Shown one piece after another: positions 41,145-48,850 of a DNA stretch of 64,000 bases. This stretch comes from Kluyvera sp040932435 (lineage in GTDB: Bacteria; Pseudomonadota; Gammaproteobacteria; Enterobacterales; Enterobacteriaceae), in contig NZ_JBFQGA010000006.1 of the NCBI RefSeq assembly GCF_040932435.1, positions 1-64,000 of the forward strand, given 5' to 3'. Position 1 is the stretch's first letter. Each line of letters opens with the position of its first letter. Below the pieces are notes generated by a model. It made no database searches. It worked only from the letters and a program-made list of their open reading frames with translations, and was not told the DNA's origin. Both the position numbers and the translations under genes were made by a program.

Positions 41145-41543
41145 ATGAATCAACTTACCACCAAAGAAGCCGCGCTAATAACTCGTAAGCTAAGAGATAT
41201 CAGTGATACATGGTCGGATTTATGGGTCTTTCTTCACCTCGTACCCATTGGCGTTAGCAGGGCCATCGATCTGCGGTACAGCTGCTTTGACGGGAAATCT
41301 CTTACTTTTGAGGAGAGGGGCAAGTTCAAAGCGAAGCAGATTGCGGCATCACCTCTTGTATGCGAACTCATACAGAGGCGCAGAGAAAGATATCCCGATG
41401 ACATCTATATTTTTCAGAGCCACTCAAACAGGGTCAAGCTTCAGGATAAACCTGTAACAGTGGTTGCATTCAATCAGGCTTTGAAAAAAGCAGCAAAATT
41501 TGTGACCGATGATGTAGTGAGCAGCAAAAGTGCTCAATGGTAG
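41145..41543 (+). CDS. Truncated tyrosine recombinase-like protein
   Basis: A 132-residue ORF that resembles the first half of a tyrosine recombinase catalytic domain: an Arg in GVSRAIDLRYSC placed as the Arg I box (G.R..E.L.L), then SFDGK-like strand and KTKT-like turn (ERGKFKAKQI) with a Lys, and YIFQSHSNRVKLQDKPVTVVAFNQAL. The H-x-x-R box and the nucleophile Tyr are absent; it ends after VSSKSAQW and no continuation is seen in other frames. It could be a remnant of an integrase or a stand-alone regulatory relative. The real integrase is expected beyond the left edge. Confidence 0.5.
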   Translation: MNQLTTKEAALITRKLRDISDTWSDLWVFLHLVPIGVSRAIDLRYSCFDGKSLTFEERGKFKAKQIAASPLVCELIQRRRERYPDDIYIFQSHSNRVKLQDKPVTVVAFNQALKKAAKFVTDDVVSSKSAQW

Positions 41544-41633
41544 TTTGCTGCGGCCCGTGGTATGCAAGCACAGACCGCAGCAGTAGGCCAGGTGTTAATG
41601 CCATGGCGCTGGCGCAAGTATAGGCGAAATCAC

Positions 41634-41876
41634 TCATTCATCCACAAGCCAGAATTCAGCCTCTTCAAACATTTCCTGCACAGCGGCGCTGATCCGCTCC
41701 TTCTCATGCTTACTGGCATCTGTATTGATTGCCGGTAGTGTCATCATCGGTTTAACCCGAACATCTGCATCAGGGAAGATGCGATGCACTCTCTTGCTTA
41801 ATTCTCCCAGAATGATGTCTTTGGCACCAGGCAAACCATCAAAATTTCTTTTGTCATAAACGAGTTCCACAAACAT
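41634..41876 (-). CDS. DinI-like protein
   Basis: An 80-residue DinI-family protein. GELSKRVHRIFPDADVRVKP and HEKERISAAVQEMFEEAEFWLVDE match DinI (GELSRRIQYAFPD; DKQRISEILQETWESADDWFV), including the C-terminal acidic helix that inserts into the RecA groove. DinI stabilises RecA filaments and limits UmuD and LexA cleavage; phage copies tune induction. It is transcribed divergently from the UmuD-like gene across two LexA boxes and so is SOS-induced. Confidence 0.88.
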   Translation of the reverse strand: MFVELVYDKRNFDGLPGAKDIILGELSKRVHRIFPDADVRVKPMMTLPAINTDASKHEKERISAAVQEMFEEAEFWLVDE

Positions 41877-41893
41877 TGCGCATTGTCCCTTTA

Positions 41894-41933
41894 CTGGTTG
41901 GATATACAGTATTTATACTGTGTTTATATCCAG
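41894..41933. promoter_or_regulatory. Two LexA boxes in the dinI/umuD-like divergent promoter
   Basis: CTGG-N8-ACAG at 41894-41909 and CTGT-N8-CCAG at 41918-41933. Each has one mismatch to CTGT-N8-ACAG, and both have the AT-rich centre. They lie 24 bases apart, one closer to each divergent start, so LexA should repress both genes. Confidence 0.8.
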
Positions 41934-41955
41934 TAATCAAGAGAGGGGATTAATT

Positions 41956-42345
41956 ATGGGCTTTCCATCACCTGCCGCAGATTTCGCGGAAACAAGAATT
42001 TCCCTTGATGAGAAACTCATCAGTAAACCGGCCGCAACTTACTTTATGCGTGCCAGTTGCTCACACTTTCGCGAGGGGGTATTGAAGGGGGCTTTGCTGG
42101 TGGTTGACGCGTCATTATCGCCATGTGATGGCTCACTGCTGATTTGTGCCATGGAGGGTGAGTTCAGAATGAAGCGCTACCGGAAGCACCCAAGACCGCA
42201 CCTGGTAAACCTTGAGAACGGCAGGAGGGAAGAAATCCCAGTTGATGATGATGGCTATAATGCTTCCAACGCAGTTTTTGGGGTGATCACTTACATTATC
42301 AACGATGCCAGAACAGGGGAATTCGATGATTGTCCGGTGATCTGA
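41956..42345 (+). CDS. UmuD'-like protein (HumD type)
   Basis: A 129-residue protein starting MGFPSPAADF, exactly at the Gly25 that RecA-assisted cleavage exposes in UmuD (CG-FPSPAADY). It thus lacks the cleavable arm and looks like ready-made UmuD', as known for P1 HumD. The Ser-Lys dyad spacing is kept at 37 residues (Ser of ASCSHF, Lys of GEFRMKR), though the usual GDSM around the Ser is changed. No umuC follows, so it would act with host UmuC to give error-prone polymerase V. GAGAGGGG stands before the ATG; a GTG at 41920 falls in the LexA box and is rejected. Confidence 0.82.
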   Translation: MGFPSPAADFAETRISLDEKLISKPAATYFMRASCSHFREGVLKGALLVVDASLSPCDGSLLICAMEGEFRMKRYRKHPRPHLVNLENGRREEIPVDDDGYNASNAVFGVITYIINDARTGEFDDCPVI

Positions 42346-42391
42346 GCAAGTAAAAAAGCCCGCTCAGAGGTAGGTTGCAGGGAGTAATTTG

Positions 42392-42431
42392 TGGGGCATG
42401 TATGGGGTAAAAAAATCTCATTTGGGGCATG
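42392..42431 (+). repeat. TGGGGCATG direct repeats near the attachment end
   Basis: TGGGGCATG at 42392-42400 and 42423-42431, 31 bases apart, in similar contexts (TTTG[TG]GGGCATG followed by GGG). They lie about 130-170 bases from the host junction, where integrase arm-type sites are expected. Confidence 0.4.
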
Positions 42432-42440
42432 GGTGGGACA

Positions 42441-42480
42441 CTACACGGCATATGAACTTTACCGATTTTCATATGTGTAG
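42441..42480. repeat. Inverted repeat at the prophage right end
   Basis: CTACAC-GG-CATATGAA (42441-42456) pairs with TTCATATG-TGTAG (42468-42480) around an 11-base loop, with a three-base bulge. No long T-run follows, so it is either a weak terminator after the UmuD-like gene or a protein site at the attachment end. Confidence 0.5.
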
Positions 42481-42542
42481 TGGTTTTAATACATTGATTA
42501 AGTTAAAGAAAACTCATGCTCTTGGGCGTTCTTTAGTGTTTT

Positions 42543-42653
42543 TTAAAATGCCCGCGTCACGCAGTTGAAATGGCGGGCATACTCTTCAAGACCGGTAATC
42601 CCCAGCCGCGCCCATTTCGGGTGCGACCATTGGGGAAGTCCAAGGTAGATCAT
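42543..42653 (-). pseudogene. yecE: yecE, 5' remnant interrupted by the prophage
   Basis: MIYLGLPQWSHPKWARLGIT, GLEEYARHFNCV reads as the first 32 residues of YecE (DUF72), then changes to TRAF and stops. The E. coli protein continues EGNTTLYALP at that point. The ATG overlaps the yecD stop (ATGA), the native arrangement. The prophage junction is therefore close to 42558. The remaining yecE codons should lie beyond the left window edge, at the other prophage end. yecE is a documented integration locus for some Stx and P27-like phages. Confidence 0.9.
42558..42590. other. Right attachment site, approximate core
   Basis: Host-like yecE sequence ends at about 42558 going leftward. The shared core of phage and host must be within the last few tens of bases of the yecE remnant (around CACGCAGTTGAAATGGCG). 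The exact core needs the other prophage end, which is outside the window. Confidence 0.6.
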
Positions 42654-43216
42654 AGCGCGTCGAGAATTTCGCTGGTGCTGCGTACGCGGCCAATGCGCGG
42701 GAAGATATGGGTCATGCTTCCCTGATGCTGCTCGGTAGAGGAGGCGCTGCAGGCATCTTCGGCGATAATTAGATTGAAGCCCAACTCCCAAGCGTTGCGC
42801 GCGGTGGATTCAACGCCAATGTTGGTGGAGATCCCGCATAAGATAATGGTATCGATACCGCGGCGACGTAGTTGCATTTCGAGATCGGTGCCGTAAAACG
42901 CCCCCCATTGACGTTTAGTGACTTCGATATCGCTGTCCTGTTTGCCAAGCGTCGACGGGTAGTTCCACCAGTTATCCGGCAGCGCTTTCGCCGGTGCAGG
43001 GGCATCAACCGGCTGTTTCAGGGCTTCGGCAAAATCGGCAGACCAGCCTACGCGAACCATCACCACCGGTGCGGCAGCGTCACGGCACTTCTGTGCCAGA
43101 CGCGCGGCGCGTTCCACAACCTCGGTTGCCGTATGCGGGCCGCCGGCAAACGGCAGAATGCCTTCTTGCAGGTCAATCACCACGAGGGCGGTTTTGTTAG
43201 CGTCTAAATTCAGCAT
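42650..43216 (-). CDS. yecD: Isochorismatase-family hydrolase YecD
   Basis: A 188-residue isochorismatase-like hydrolase, the length of E. coli YecD. VVIDLQEGILPF carries the catalytic Asp, the Lys lies in the EVTKRQWGAF region, and IILCGISTNIGVESTAR supplies the nucleophile Cys (with the cis-peptide neighbour). The substrate is not established; relatives cleave amides or vinyl ethers. First gene of the yecD-yecE pair, divergent from aspS. Confidence 0.92.
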   Translation of the reverse strand: MLNLDANKTALVVIDLQEGILPFAGGPHTATEVVERAARLAQKCRDAAAPVVMVRVGWSADFAEALKQPVDAPAPAKALPDNWWNYPSTLGKQDSDIEVTKRQWGAFYGTDLEMQLRRRGIDTIILCGISTNIGVESTARNAWELGFNLIIAEDACSASSTEQHQGSMTHIFPRIGRVRSTSEILDAL

Positions 43217-43351
43217 GGTTGTTCCTCTCTAAACAGGCTGTTGGCGCATACCTTACAATTGTCACCAGACTATTGAATGGATAAATATTGTTAATTTTTG
43301 TGAGCATGAGCAATAAGCGTTCAGCAAACAGGCGTATAAACCGCACTGGGC

Positions 43352-43380
43352 TTATCGTAAGCGAGAATTTCCAGTATAAT
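43352..43380 (+). promoter_or_regulatory. aspS promoter
   Basis: TTATCG (43352-43357), 17-base spacer, TATAAT (43375-43380), followed by a GC-poor start region, about 100 bases before aspS. The -10 is perfect and the -35 weak. The rest of the 266-base yecD-aspS gap shows no other clear element. Confidence 0.6.
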
Positions 43381-43482
43381 AGCCCCCTTTTTTCAGTCAG
43401 TAGTGACATTCAGCTAAAGCTGCGACAGTTAAGCCTGCACGGCAGGCGACAATCCGCCGACGGCTAAGTTAAGGGATATCTC

Positions 43483-45270
43483 ATGCGTACAGAATATTGT
43501 GGACAGCTTCGACAGTCCCACGTTGGGCAGCAGGTGACTCTGTGTGGTTGGGTCAACCGTCGTCGTGATCTCGGCAGCCTCATTTTTATCGACATGCGCG
43601 ACCGTGAAGGCATCGTTCAGGTATTCTTCGATCCGGATCGTGCGGATGCGTTGAAGTTAGCGTCTGAACTGCGTAACGAATTCTGCATCCAGGTGACCGG
43701 CACCGTGCGTGCGCGTGATGAAAAAAACATCAACGCAGATATGGAAACCGGTGCGATTGAAGTTCTGGCATCTGACCTGACTATTATCAACCGTTCAGAA
43801 TCACTGCCGCTTGACTCCAACCACGTTAACACCGAAGAAGCGCGTCTGAAGTACCGCTACCTCGATCTGCGTCGTCCGGAAATGGCTCAGCGCCTGAAAA
43901 CCCGTGCTAAAATCACCAGCCTAGTGCGCCGCTTTATGGACGATCATGGTTTCCTCGATATCGAAACCCCGATGCTGACCAAGGCGACCCCGGAAGGCGC
44001 GCGCGATTACCTCGTACCATCTCGCGTACATAAAGGTAAGTTCTACGCGCTGCCACAGTCTCCTCAGCTGTTCAAACAGTTGCTGATGATGTCTGGCTTC
44101 GACCGCTACTATCAGATTGTAAAATGTTTCCGCGACGAAGACCTGCGCGCTGACCGTCAGCCTGAATTTACCCAGATCGATGTTGAAACTTCCTTCATGA
44201 GCGCGGAACAAGTGCGTGAAGTGATGGAAGCGCTGGCACGTCACCTGTGGCAAGAAGTGAAAGGCGTTGATTTGGGTGATTTCCCGGTCATGACCTTCGC
44301 GGAAGCTGAACGTCGTTACGGTTCCGATAAACCGGATCTGCGTAACCCGATGGAACTGGTTGACGTTGCTGACCTCGTTAAAGACGTCGAGTTCGCGGTC
44401 TTCTCCGGCCCGGCTAACGATGTGAAAGGCCGCGTGGCGGCACTGCGTGTTCCAGGCGGTGCATCTCTGACCCGTAAGCTTATCGACGAATACGGCAACT
44501 TTGTGAAGATCTACGGCGCGAAAGGCCTGGCTTACATCAAAGTCACCGAACGTGCGAAAGGCCTCGAAGGGATCAACAGCCCAGTGGCGAAATTCCTCAC
44601 TGCTGACATCGTTGAAGCGATTCTTGAGCGCACCGGCGCGCAGGACGGCGACATGGTGTTCTTCGGCGCAGACAACAAAAAAGTCGTTGCCGATGCCATG
44701 GGCGCGCTGCGTCTGAAGCTGGGCAAAGATCTTAGCCTGACTGACGAAAGCATGTGGGCACCGCTGTGGGTTATCGACTTCCCAATGTTTGAAGAAGATG
44801 GTGAAGGCGGTCTGACCGCGATGCACCACCCGTTCACTTCACCGAAAGATATGACCGCAGAAGAGCTGAAAGTGGCACCGGAAGATGCGGTCGCTAACGC
44901 TTACGATATGGTCATCAACGGTTATGAAGTGGGCGGCGGTTCCGTTCGTATCCACCGTGGCGACATGCAGCAGACCGTATTTGGTATCCTCGGCATTAAC
45001 GAACAGGAACAGCGCGAGAAGTTCGGCTTCCTGCTGGATGCACTGAAATACGGTACTCCGCCGCATGCAGGCCTGGCGTTTGGTCTGGATCGTCTGACCA
45101 TGCTGCTGACCGGCACCGACAACATCCGTGACGTTATCGCCTTCCCGAAAACCACTGCGGCAGCCTGTCTGATGACCGAAGCACCAAGCTTCGCGAACCC
45201 GGCATCACTGAGTGAACTGGGTATTCAGGTTGTGGCGAAAGAGCCAAAAGAGTCGGCGGAGAACAAGTAA
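43483..45270 (+). CDS. aspS: Aspartyl-tRNA synthetase
   Basis: A 595-residue bacterial-type AspRS (E. coli 590). N-terminal OB-fold anticodon domain (GQQVTLCGWVNRRRDLGSL), class II motif 2 region (YYQIVKCFRDEDLRADRQPEFTQ is motif 2 split as CFRDEDLRADRQPEFTQIDV), the GAD insertion typical of bacteria (about 285-420) and motif 3 GLAFGLDRLTMLL. It charges tRNA-Asp with aspartate. Leads an apparent aspS-nudB-yebC-ruvC transcription unit. Confidence 0.97.
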   Translation: MRTEYCGQLRQSHVGQQVTLCGWVNRRRDLGSLIFIDMRDREGIVQVFFDPDRADALKLASELRNEFCIQVTGTVRARDEKNINADMETGAIEVLASDLTIINRSESLPLDSNHVNTEEARLKYRYLDLRRPEMAQRLKTRAKITSLVRRFMDDHGFLDIETPMLTKATPEGARDYLVPSRVHKGKFYALPQSPQLFKQLLMMSGFDRYYQIVKCFRDEDLRADRQPEFTQIDVETSFMSAEQVREVMEALARHLWQEVKGVDLGDFPVMTFAEAERRYGSDKPDLRNPMELVDVADLVKDVEFAVFSGPANDVKGRVAALRVPGGASLTRKLIDEYGNFVKIYGAKGLAYIKVTERAKGLEGINSPVAKFLTADIVEAILERTGAQDGDMVFFGADNKKVVADAMGALRLKLGKDLSLTDESMWAPLWVIDFPMFEEDGEGGLTAMHHPFTSPKDMTAEELKVAPEDAVANAYDMVINGYEVGGGSVRIHRGDMQQTVFGILGINEQEQREKFGFLLDALKYGTPPHAGLAFGLDRLTMLLTGTDNIRDVIAFPKTTAAACLMTEAPSFANPASLSELGIQVVAKEPKESAENK

Positions 45271-45271
45271 T

Positions 45272-45715
45272 ATGCTATTCAAGCGGCCCGTCTCTATCCT
45301 CGTGGTGATTTACGCCGAGGATAGTAAACGGGTGCTGATGTTGCAGCGACGCGACGACCCTGAATTCTGGCAGTCGGTAACCGGCAGTCTGGAAGAGGGA
45401 GAAACCGCGTCGCAGGCCGCTCTGCGTGAAGTAAATGAAGAGGTCACCATTGACGTTGTTGCAGAACAACTGGCCTTGAAAGACTGTCAGCGCACGGTGG
45501 AGTTTGAAATTTTTCAACATTTACGTCATCGCTATGCCCCTGGCATTGAGCGCAACACGGAATCTTGGTTCTGCCTTGCGCTGCCCCACGAGCGGGAGAT
45601 TGTGTTCACCGAACACCTTTCCTACCAATGGCTTGATGCATCCACTGCGGCGGCGCTCACCAAGTCGTGGAGCAACCGGCAGGCGATTGAAGAATTTGTA
45701 ATTAACGCGGCCTGA
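45272..45715 (+). CDS. nudB: Dihydroneopterin triphosphate diphosphatase NudB
   Basis: A 147-residue Nudix hydrolase (E. coli 150). The Nudix box is GSLEEGETASQAALREVNEE (about 39-58). It removes pyrophosphate from dihydroneopterin triphosphate in folate synthesis. The ATG lies one base after the aspS stop, so it is translationally linked; the N-terminus is three residues shorter than in E. coli but otherwise colinear. Confidence 0.95.
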   Translation: MLFKRPVSILVVIYAEDSKRVLMLQRRDDPEFWQSVTGSLEEGETASQAALREVNEEVTIDVVAEQLALKDCQRTVEFEIFQHLRHRYAPGIERNTESWFCLALPHEREIVFTEHLSYQWLDASTAAALTKSWSNRQAIEEFVINAA

Positions 45716-45742
45716 AAGGCATAGCTTTTTTGGAGATATTTT

Positions 45743-46486
45743 ATGGCAGGTCATAGTAAATGGGCCAACACCAGACACCGTAAGGCGGCGCAGGATTCTA
45801 AGCGCGGCAAAATCTTCACCAAGATCATTCGTGAACTGGTGACGGCAGCTAAGCTTGGCGGTGGCGATCCGGATGCAAACCCACGTCTGCGTGCGGCGGT
45901 TGATAAAGCCCTGTCCAACAACATGACGCGTGACACGCTGAACCGTGCTATCGCGCGCGGCGTCGGCGGTGACGAAGACACCAACATGGAAACCATCATT
46001 TATGAAGGTTACGGTCCTGGTGGTACTGCCGTCATGATCGAATGTCTGTCTGACAACCGCAACCGTACCGTCGCGGATGTACGTCATGCCTTTACTAAAA
46101 CCGGTGGCAACCTGGGTACTGACGGTTCCGTAGCTTACCTGTTCAGCAAAAAAGGCATCATTTCCTTTGAACAGGGCGACGAAGACACCATCATGGAAGC
46201 AGCGCTGGAAGCCGGTGCTGAAGATGTTGTGACCTTCGACGACGGCGCAATTGACGTCTATACCGCGTGGGAAGATCTGGGCAAAGTGCGCGACGCGCTG
46301 GAAGCGGCCGGTCTGAAAGCCGATGCGGCTGAAGTTTCTATGATCCCGTCAACCAAAGCGGATATGGACGCTGAGACGGCGCCGAAGCTGATGCGTCTTA
46401 TCGACATGCTGGAAGACTGTGACGATGTTCAGGAAGTCTACCACAACGGCGAAATCTCTGATGAGGTTGCAGCTACCTTAGAATGA
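45743..46486 (+). CDS. yebC: YebC/PmpR-family regulatory protein
   Basis: A 247-residue TACO1/YebC protein. The start MAGHSKWANTRHRKAAQDSK is the family signature; SVAYLFSKKGIISFEQ and EDCDDVQEVYHNGEI mark the later domains. YebC homologues have been described both as transcription regulators and as ribosome-associated factors that help at stalling motifs. It sits 27 bases after nudB and precedes ruvC, the E. coli order. Confidence 0.95.
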   Translation: MAGHSKWANTRHRKAAQDSKRGKIFTKIIRELVTAAKLGGGDPDANPRLRAAVDKALSNNMTRDTLNRAIARGVGGDEDTNMETIIYEGYGPGGTAVMIECLSDNRNRTVADVRHAFTKTGGNLGTDGSVAYLFSKKGIISFEQGDEDTIMEAALEAGAEDVVTFDDGAIDVYTAWEDLGKVRDALEAAGLKADAAEVSMIPSTKADMDAETAPKLMRLIDMLEDCDDVQEVYHNGEISDEVAATLE

Positions 46487-46520
46487 GGTGGTTTAGCCAT
46501 AAAATAACAGGAGATGCGTG

Positions 46521-47042
46521 ATGTCTATTATTCTCGGCATTGACCCGGGATCGCGCATCACCGGTTATGGTGTCATTCGCCAAGTGGGCCGTCAGTTGAC
46601 CTACCTTGGCAGCGGATGCATTCGCACGAAGGTTGATGATTTACCCTCGCGCCTGAAATTAATTTATGCGGGCGTGACGGAAATCATTACTCAGTTCCAG
46701 CCGGACTATTTTGCCATCGAGCAGGTGTTCATGGCGAAAAATGCCGACTCGGCGCTGAAGTTAGGGCAGGCGCGCGGCGTGGCGATTGTCGCGGCGACCA
46801 ACCAGGATCTCCCGGTTTTCGAGTACGCAGCTCGACAGGTCAAACAGACCGTCGTCGGGATCGGTAGCGCGGAAAAAAGCCAGGTACAACATATGGTGCG
46901 AACGCTATTAAAGCTGCCCGCCAACCCGCAGGCCGATGCCGCCGATGCGCTGGCCATCGCCATCACCCACTGCCATGTCAGCCAGAACGCTATGCAGGTG
47001 AGCGAGTCGCGGTTGAATTTGGCGCGTGGGCGACTGCGATAA
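46521..47042 (+). CDS. ruvC: Holliday junction resolvase RuvC
   Basis: A 173-residue RuvC, identical in length to E. coli. Catalytic acidic residues are in ILGIDPGSRITGYG (Asp7), AIEQVFMAKNADS (Glu66) and DAADALAIAITHCH (Asp138, Asp141). It cuts four-way junctions moved by RuvAB. Start at ATG 46521 (MSIILGIDPG) rather than the GTG before it. It ends just before the terminator/LexA-box hairpin; the small yebB gene found here in E. coli is absent. Confidence 0.97.
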   Translation: MSIILGIDPGSRITGYGVIRQVGRQLTYLGSGCIRTKVDDLPSRLKLIYAGVTEIITQFQPDYFAIEQVFMAKNADSALKLGQARGVAIVAATNQDLPVFEYAARQVKQTVVGIGSAEKSQVQHMVRTLLKLPANPQADAADALAIAITHCHVSQNAMQVSESRLNLARGRLR

Positions 47043-47051
47043 TGACAAATC

Positions 47052-47079
47052 AGGCTGGATAAATATCCAGCCTTTTTTT
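47052..47079 (+). promoter_or_regulatory. ruvC terminator hairpin containing the ruvAB LexA box
   Basis: AGGCTGGATA-AA-TATCCAGCCT (47052-47073) plus T-run is a perfect intrinsic terminator for ruvC. Its core CTGGATAAATATCCAG (47055-47070) also fits the LexA pattern CTG-N10-CAG, like the E. coli ruvAB SOS box. One palindrome thus serves RNA and DNA-level functions. Confidence 0.75.
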
Positions 47080-47123
47080 ATGATAGCGTATTACCTTTTC
47101 AGCCCTTAACGCAGGAGCGTCAC

Positions 47124-47735
47124 GTGATAGGCAGACTCAGAGGCATCATTCTCGAAAAACAACCCCCGCTGGTCCTTCTGGAAACAGGCGGTGTAGGCTA
47201 TGAAGTGCATATGCCGATGACTTGTTTTTATGAGCTGCCCGAGGCCGGGCAGGAAGCGATTGTCTTCACCCACTTTGTGGTACGTGAAGATGCGCAGCTG
47301 CTGTATGGTTTCAACAACAAGCAAGAACGTACGCTGTTTAAAGAGCTTATCAAAACCAACGGTGTCGGCCCGAAGCTGGCGCTGGCTATCTTGTCTGGCA
47401 TGTCGGCACAGCAGTTTGTCAATGCGGTAGAACGTGAAGAATTAGGCGCGCTGGTGAAATTGCCGGGCATCGGCAAGAAAACCGCCGAGCGTCTGATTGT
47501 CGAAATGAAAGACCGCTTTAAAGGGCTGCATGGCGATCTGTTCACGCCAGCCGCCGATTTGGTGCTGACCTCTCCGGCCGGTCCGGATAGCGACGATGCT
47601 GAGCAAGAAGCGGTTGCTGCGCTGGTGGCGCTGGGCTATAAACCTCAGGAAGCCAGTCGAATGGTAAGCAAAATTGCTCGCGCCGATGCTAGCAGCGAAA
47701 CACTGATCCGCGAAGCGCTCCGCGCGGCGCTATGA
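47124..47735 (+). CDS. ruvA: Holliday junction branch migration protein RuvA
   Basis: A 203-residue RuvA with a GTG start after GCAGGAG. OB-fold (MIGRLRGIILEKQPPLVLLE), two helix-hairpin-helix motifs (LIKTNGVGPKLALAIL and LVKLPGIGKKTAERLIVEM), and the C-terminal domain that grips RuvB (AVAALVALGYKPQEASRMV). Tetramers hold the junction in square form. SOS-induced with ruvB through the LexA box upstream. Confidence 0.97.
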   Translation: MIGRLRGIILEKQPPLVLLETGGVGYEVHMPMTCFYELPEAGQEAIVFTHFVVREDAQLLYGFNNKQERTLFKELIKTNGVGPKLALAILSGMSAQQFVNAVEREELGALVKLPGIGKKTAERLIVEMKDRFKGLHGDLFTPAADLVLTSPAGPDSDDAEQEAVAALVALGYKPQEASRMVSKIARADASSETLIREALRAAL

Positions 47736-47743
47736 GGTAGAGG

Positions 47744-48754
47744 ATGATTGAAGCAGACCGCCTGATTTCGTCGGGCAGCACGATGGCTGAAGAGGTGGCG
47801 GATCGCGCCATCCGTCCAAAATTATTGGATGAGTATATCGGCCAGCCTCACGTACGCTCGCAGATGGAAATCTTCATCCAGGCGGCGAAAATGCGCGGCG
47901 ATGCGCTCGACCACCTTTTAATCTTCGGGCCTCCGGGCCTTGGGAAAACGACCCTTGCCAATATCGTCGCTAACGAAATGGGCGTAAACCTGCGCACCAC
48001 TTCCGGCCCGGTATTGGAAAAAGCGGGCGATCTGGCGGCGATGCTCACCAACCTTGAACCTCACGATGTGCTGTTTATCGATGAAATTCACCGCCTGTCC
48101 CCGGTGGTGGAAGAGGTACTCTATCCGGCGATGGAAGACTATCAGTTGGATATTATGATTGGTGAAGGGCCTGCGGCGCGCTCGATTAAAATCGATCTGC
48201 CGCCGTTTACGCTGATTGGTGCCACCACCCGCGCGGGCTCCTTAACCTCACCGCTGCGCGACCGCTTTGGTATCGTTCAACGACTGGAGTTTTATCAAGT
48301 GCCGGACCTTCAGCATATCGTCGGGCGCAGCGCGCGCTTTATGGGGCTGGAGATGAGCGATGATGGCGCACTGGAAGTGGCTAGGCGTGCTCGCGGAACG
48401 CCGCGTATTGCCAACCGTCTACTGCGCCGCGTACGTGATTTTGCTGAAGTGAAACACGATGGCACGATCTCAGTGGATATTGCTTCGCAGGCACTGGATA
48501 TGCTCAACGTCGATGCGCAGGGCTTTGACTATATGGACCGCAAGCTGTTGCTGGCCGTCATTGATAAGTTCTTTGGCGGGCCGGTGGGCTTAGATAACCT
48601 TGCGGCGGCGATTGGCGAGGAGCGGGAAACGATAGAAGACGTGCTGGAGCCATATTTGATTCAACAGGGCTTTTTGCAACGCACGCCGCGCGGGCGTATG
48701 GCAACGGTGCGCGCGTGGGATCATTTTGGTATGAAGCCGCCGGAAATGCCTTAA
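47744..48754 (+). CDS. ruvB: Holliday junction DNA helicase RuvB
   Basis: A 336-residue AAA+ motor, the E. coli length. Walker A GPPGLGKTT (about 62-70), Walker B FIDEIH (about 110-115), sensor 1 GATTRAG and the C-terminal winged helix ending MKPPEMP. Hexamers drive branch migration with RuvA. It begins eight bases after ruvA. Confidence 0.98.
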   Translation: MIEADRLISSGSTMAEEVADRAIRPKLLDEYIGQPHVRSQMEIFIQAAKMRGDALDHLLIFGPPGLGKTTLANIVANEMGVNLRTTSGPVLEKAGDLAAMLTNLEPHDVLFIDEIHRLSPVVEEVLYPAMEDYQLDIMIGEGPAARSIKIDLPPFTLIGATTRAGSLTSPLRDRFGIVQRLEFYQVPDLQHIVGRSARFMGLEMSDDGALEVARRARGTPRIANRLLRRVRDFAEVKHDGTISVDIASQALDMLNVDAQGFDYMDRKLLLAVIDKFFGGPVGLDNLAAAIGEERETIEDVLEPYLIQQGFLQRTPRGRMATVRAWDHFGMKPPEMP

Positions 48755-48764
48755 TTTGAGCATC

Positions 48765-48840
48765 ATGTCTGATGGCGCTACGCTTATCAGGCCTACAGGT
48801 GACTTTGTAGGCCTGATAAGGCTAAGCTGTCATCAGGCAC
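48765..48840. repeat. REP/BIME element between ruvB and znuB
   Basis: Two palindromic units, GGCGCTACGCTTATCAGGCCTAC and its inverse GTAGGCCTGATAAGGC, plus a third half CTGTCATCAGGC, in the convergent intergenic space. This is the enterobacterial REP consensus; it may stabilise mRNA ends or bind gyrase or IHF. Confidence 0.85.
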
Positions 48841-48850
48841 AACCCTGCAC

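Noticed and set aside
41920..41955. GTG at 41920 as start of the UmuD-like protein
   Set aside because: It lies inside the LexA box and the extra 12 residues are not UmuD-like; the ATG at 41956 has a good ribosome site.
42070..42190. Loss of the catalytic Ser in the UmuD-like protein
   Set aside because: A one-residue gap upstream aligns a Ser with the UmuD Ser60 and keeps exactly 37 residues to the Lys, so loss cannot be claimed.
43921..44829. 302-codon ORF on the minus strand inside aspS
   Set aside because: It is antisense to a complete essential gene, has no ribosome site and reads as a His/Phe/Arg-rich shadow.
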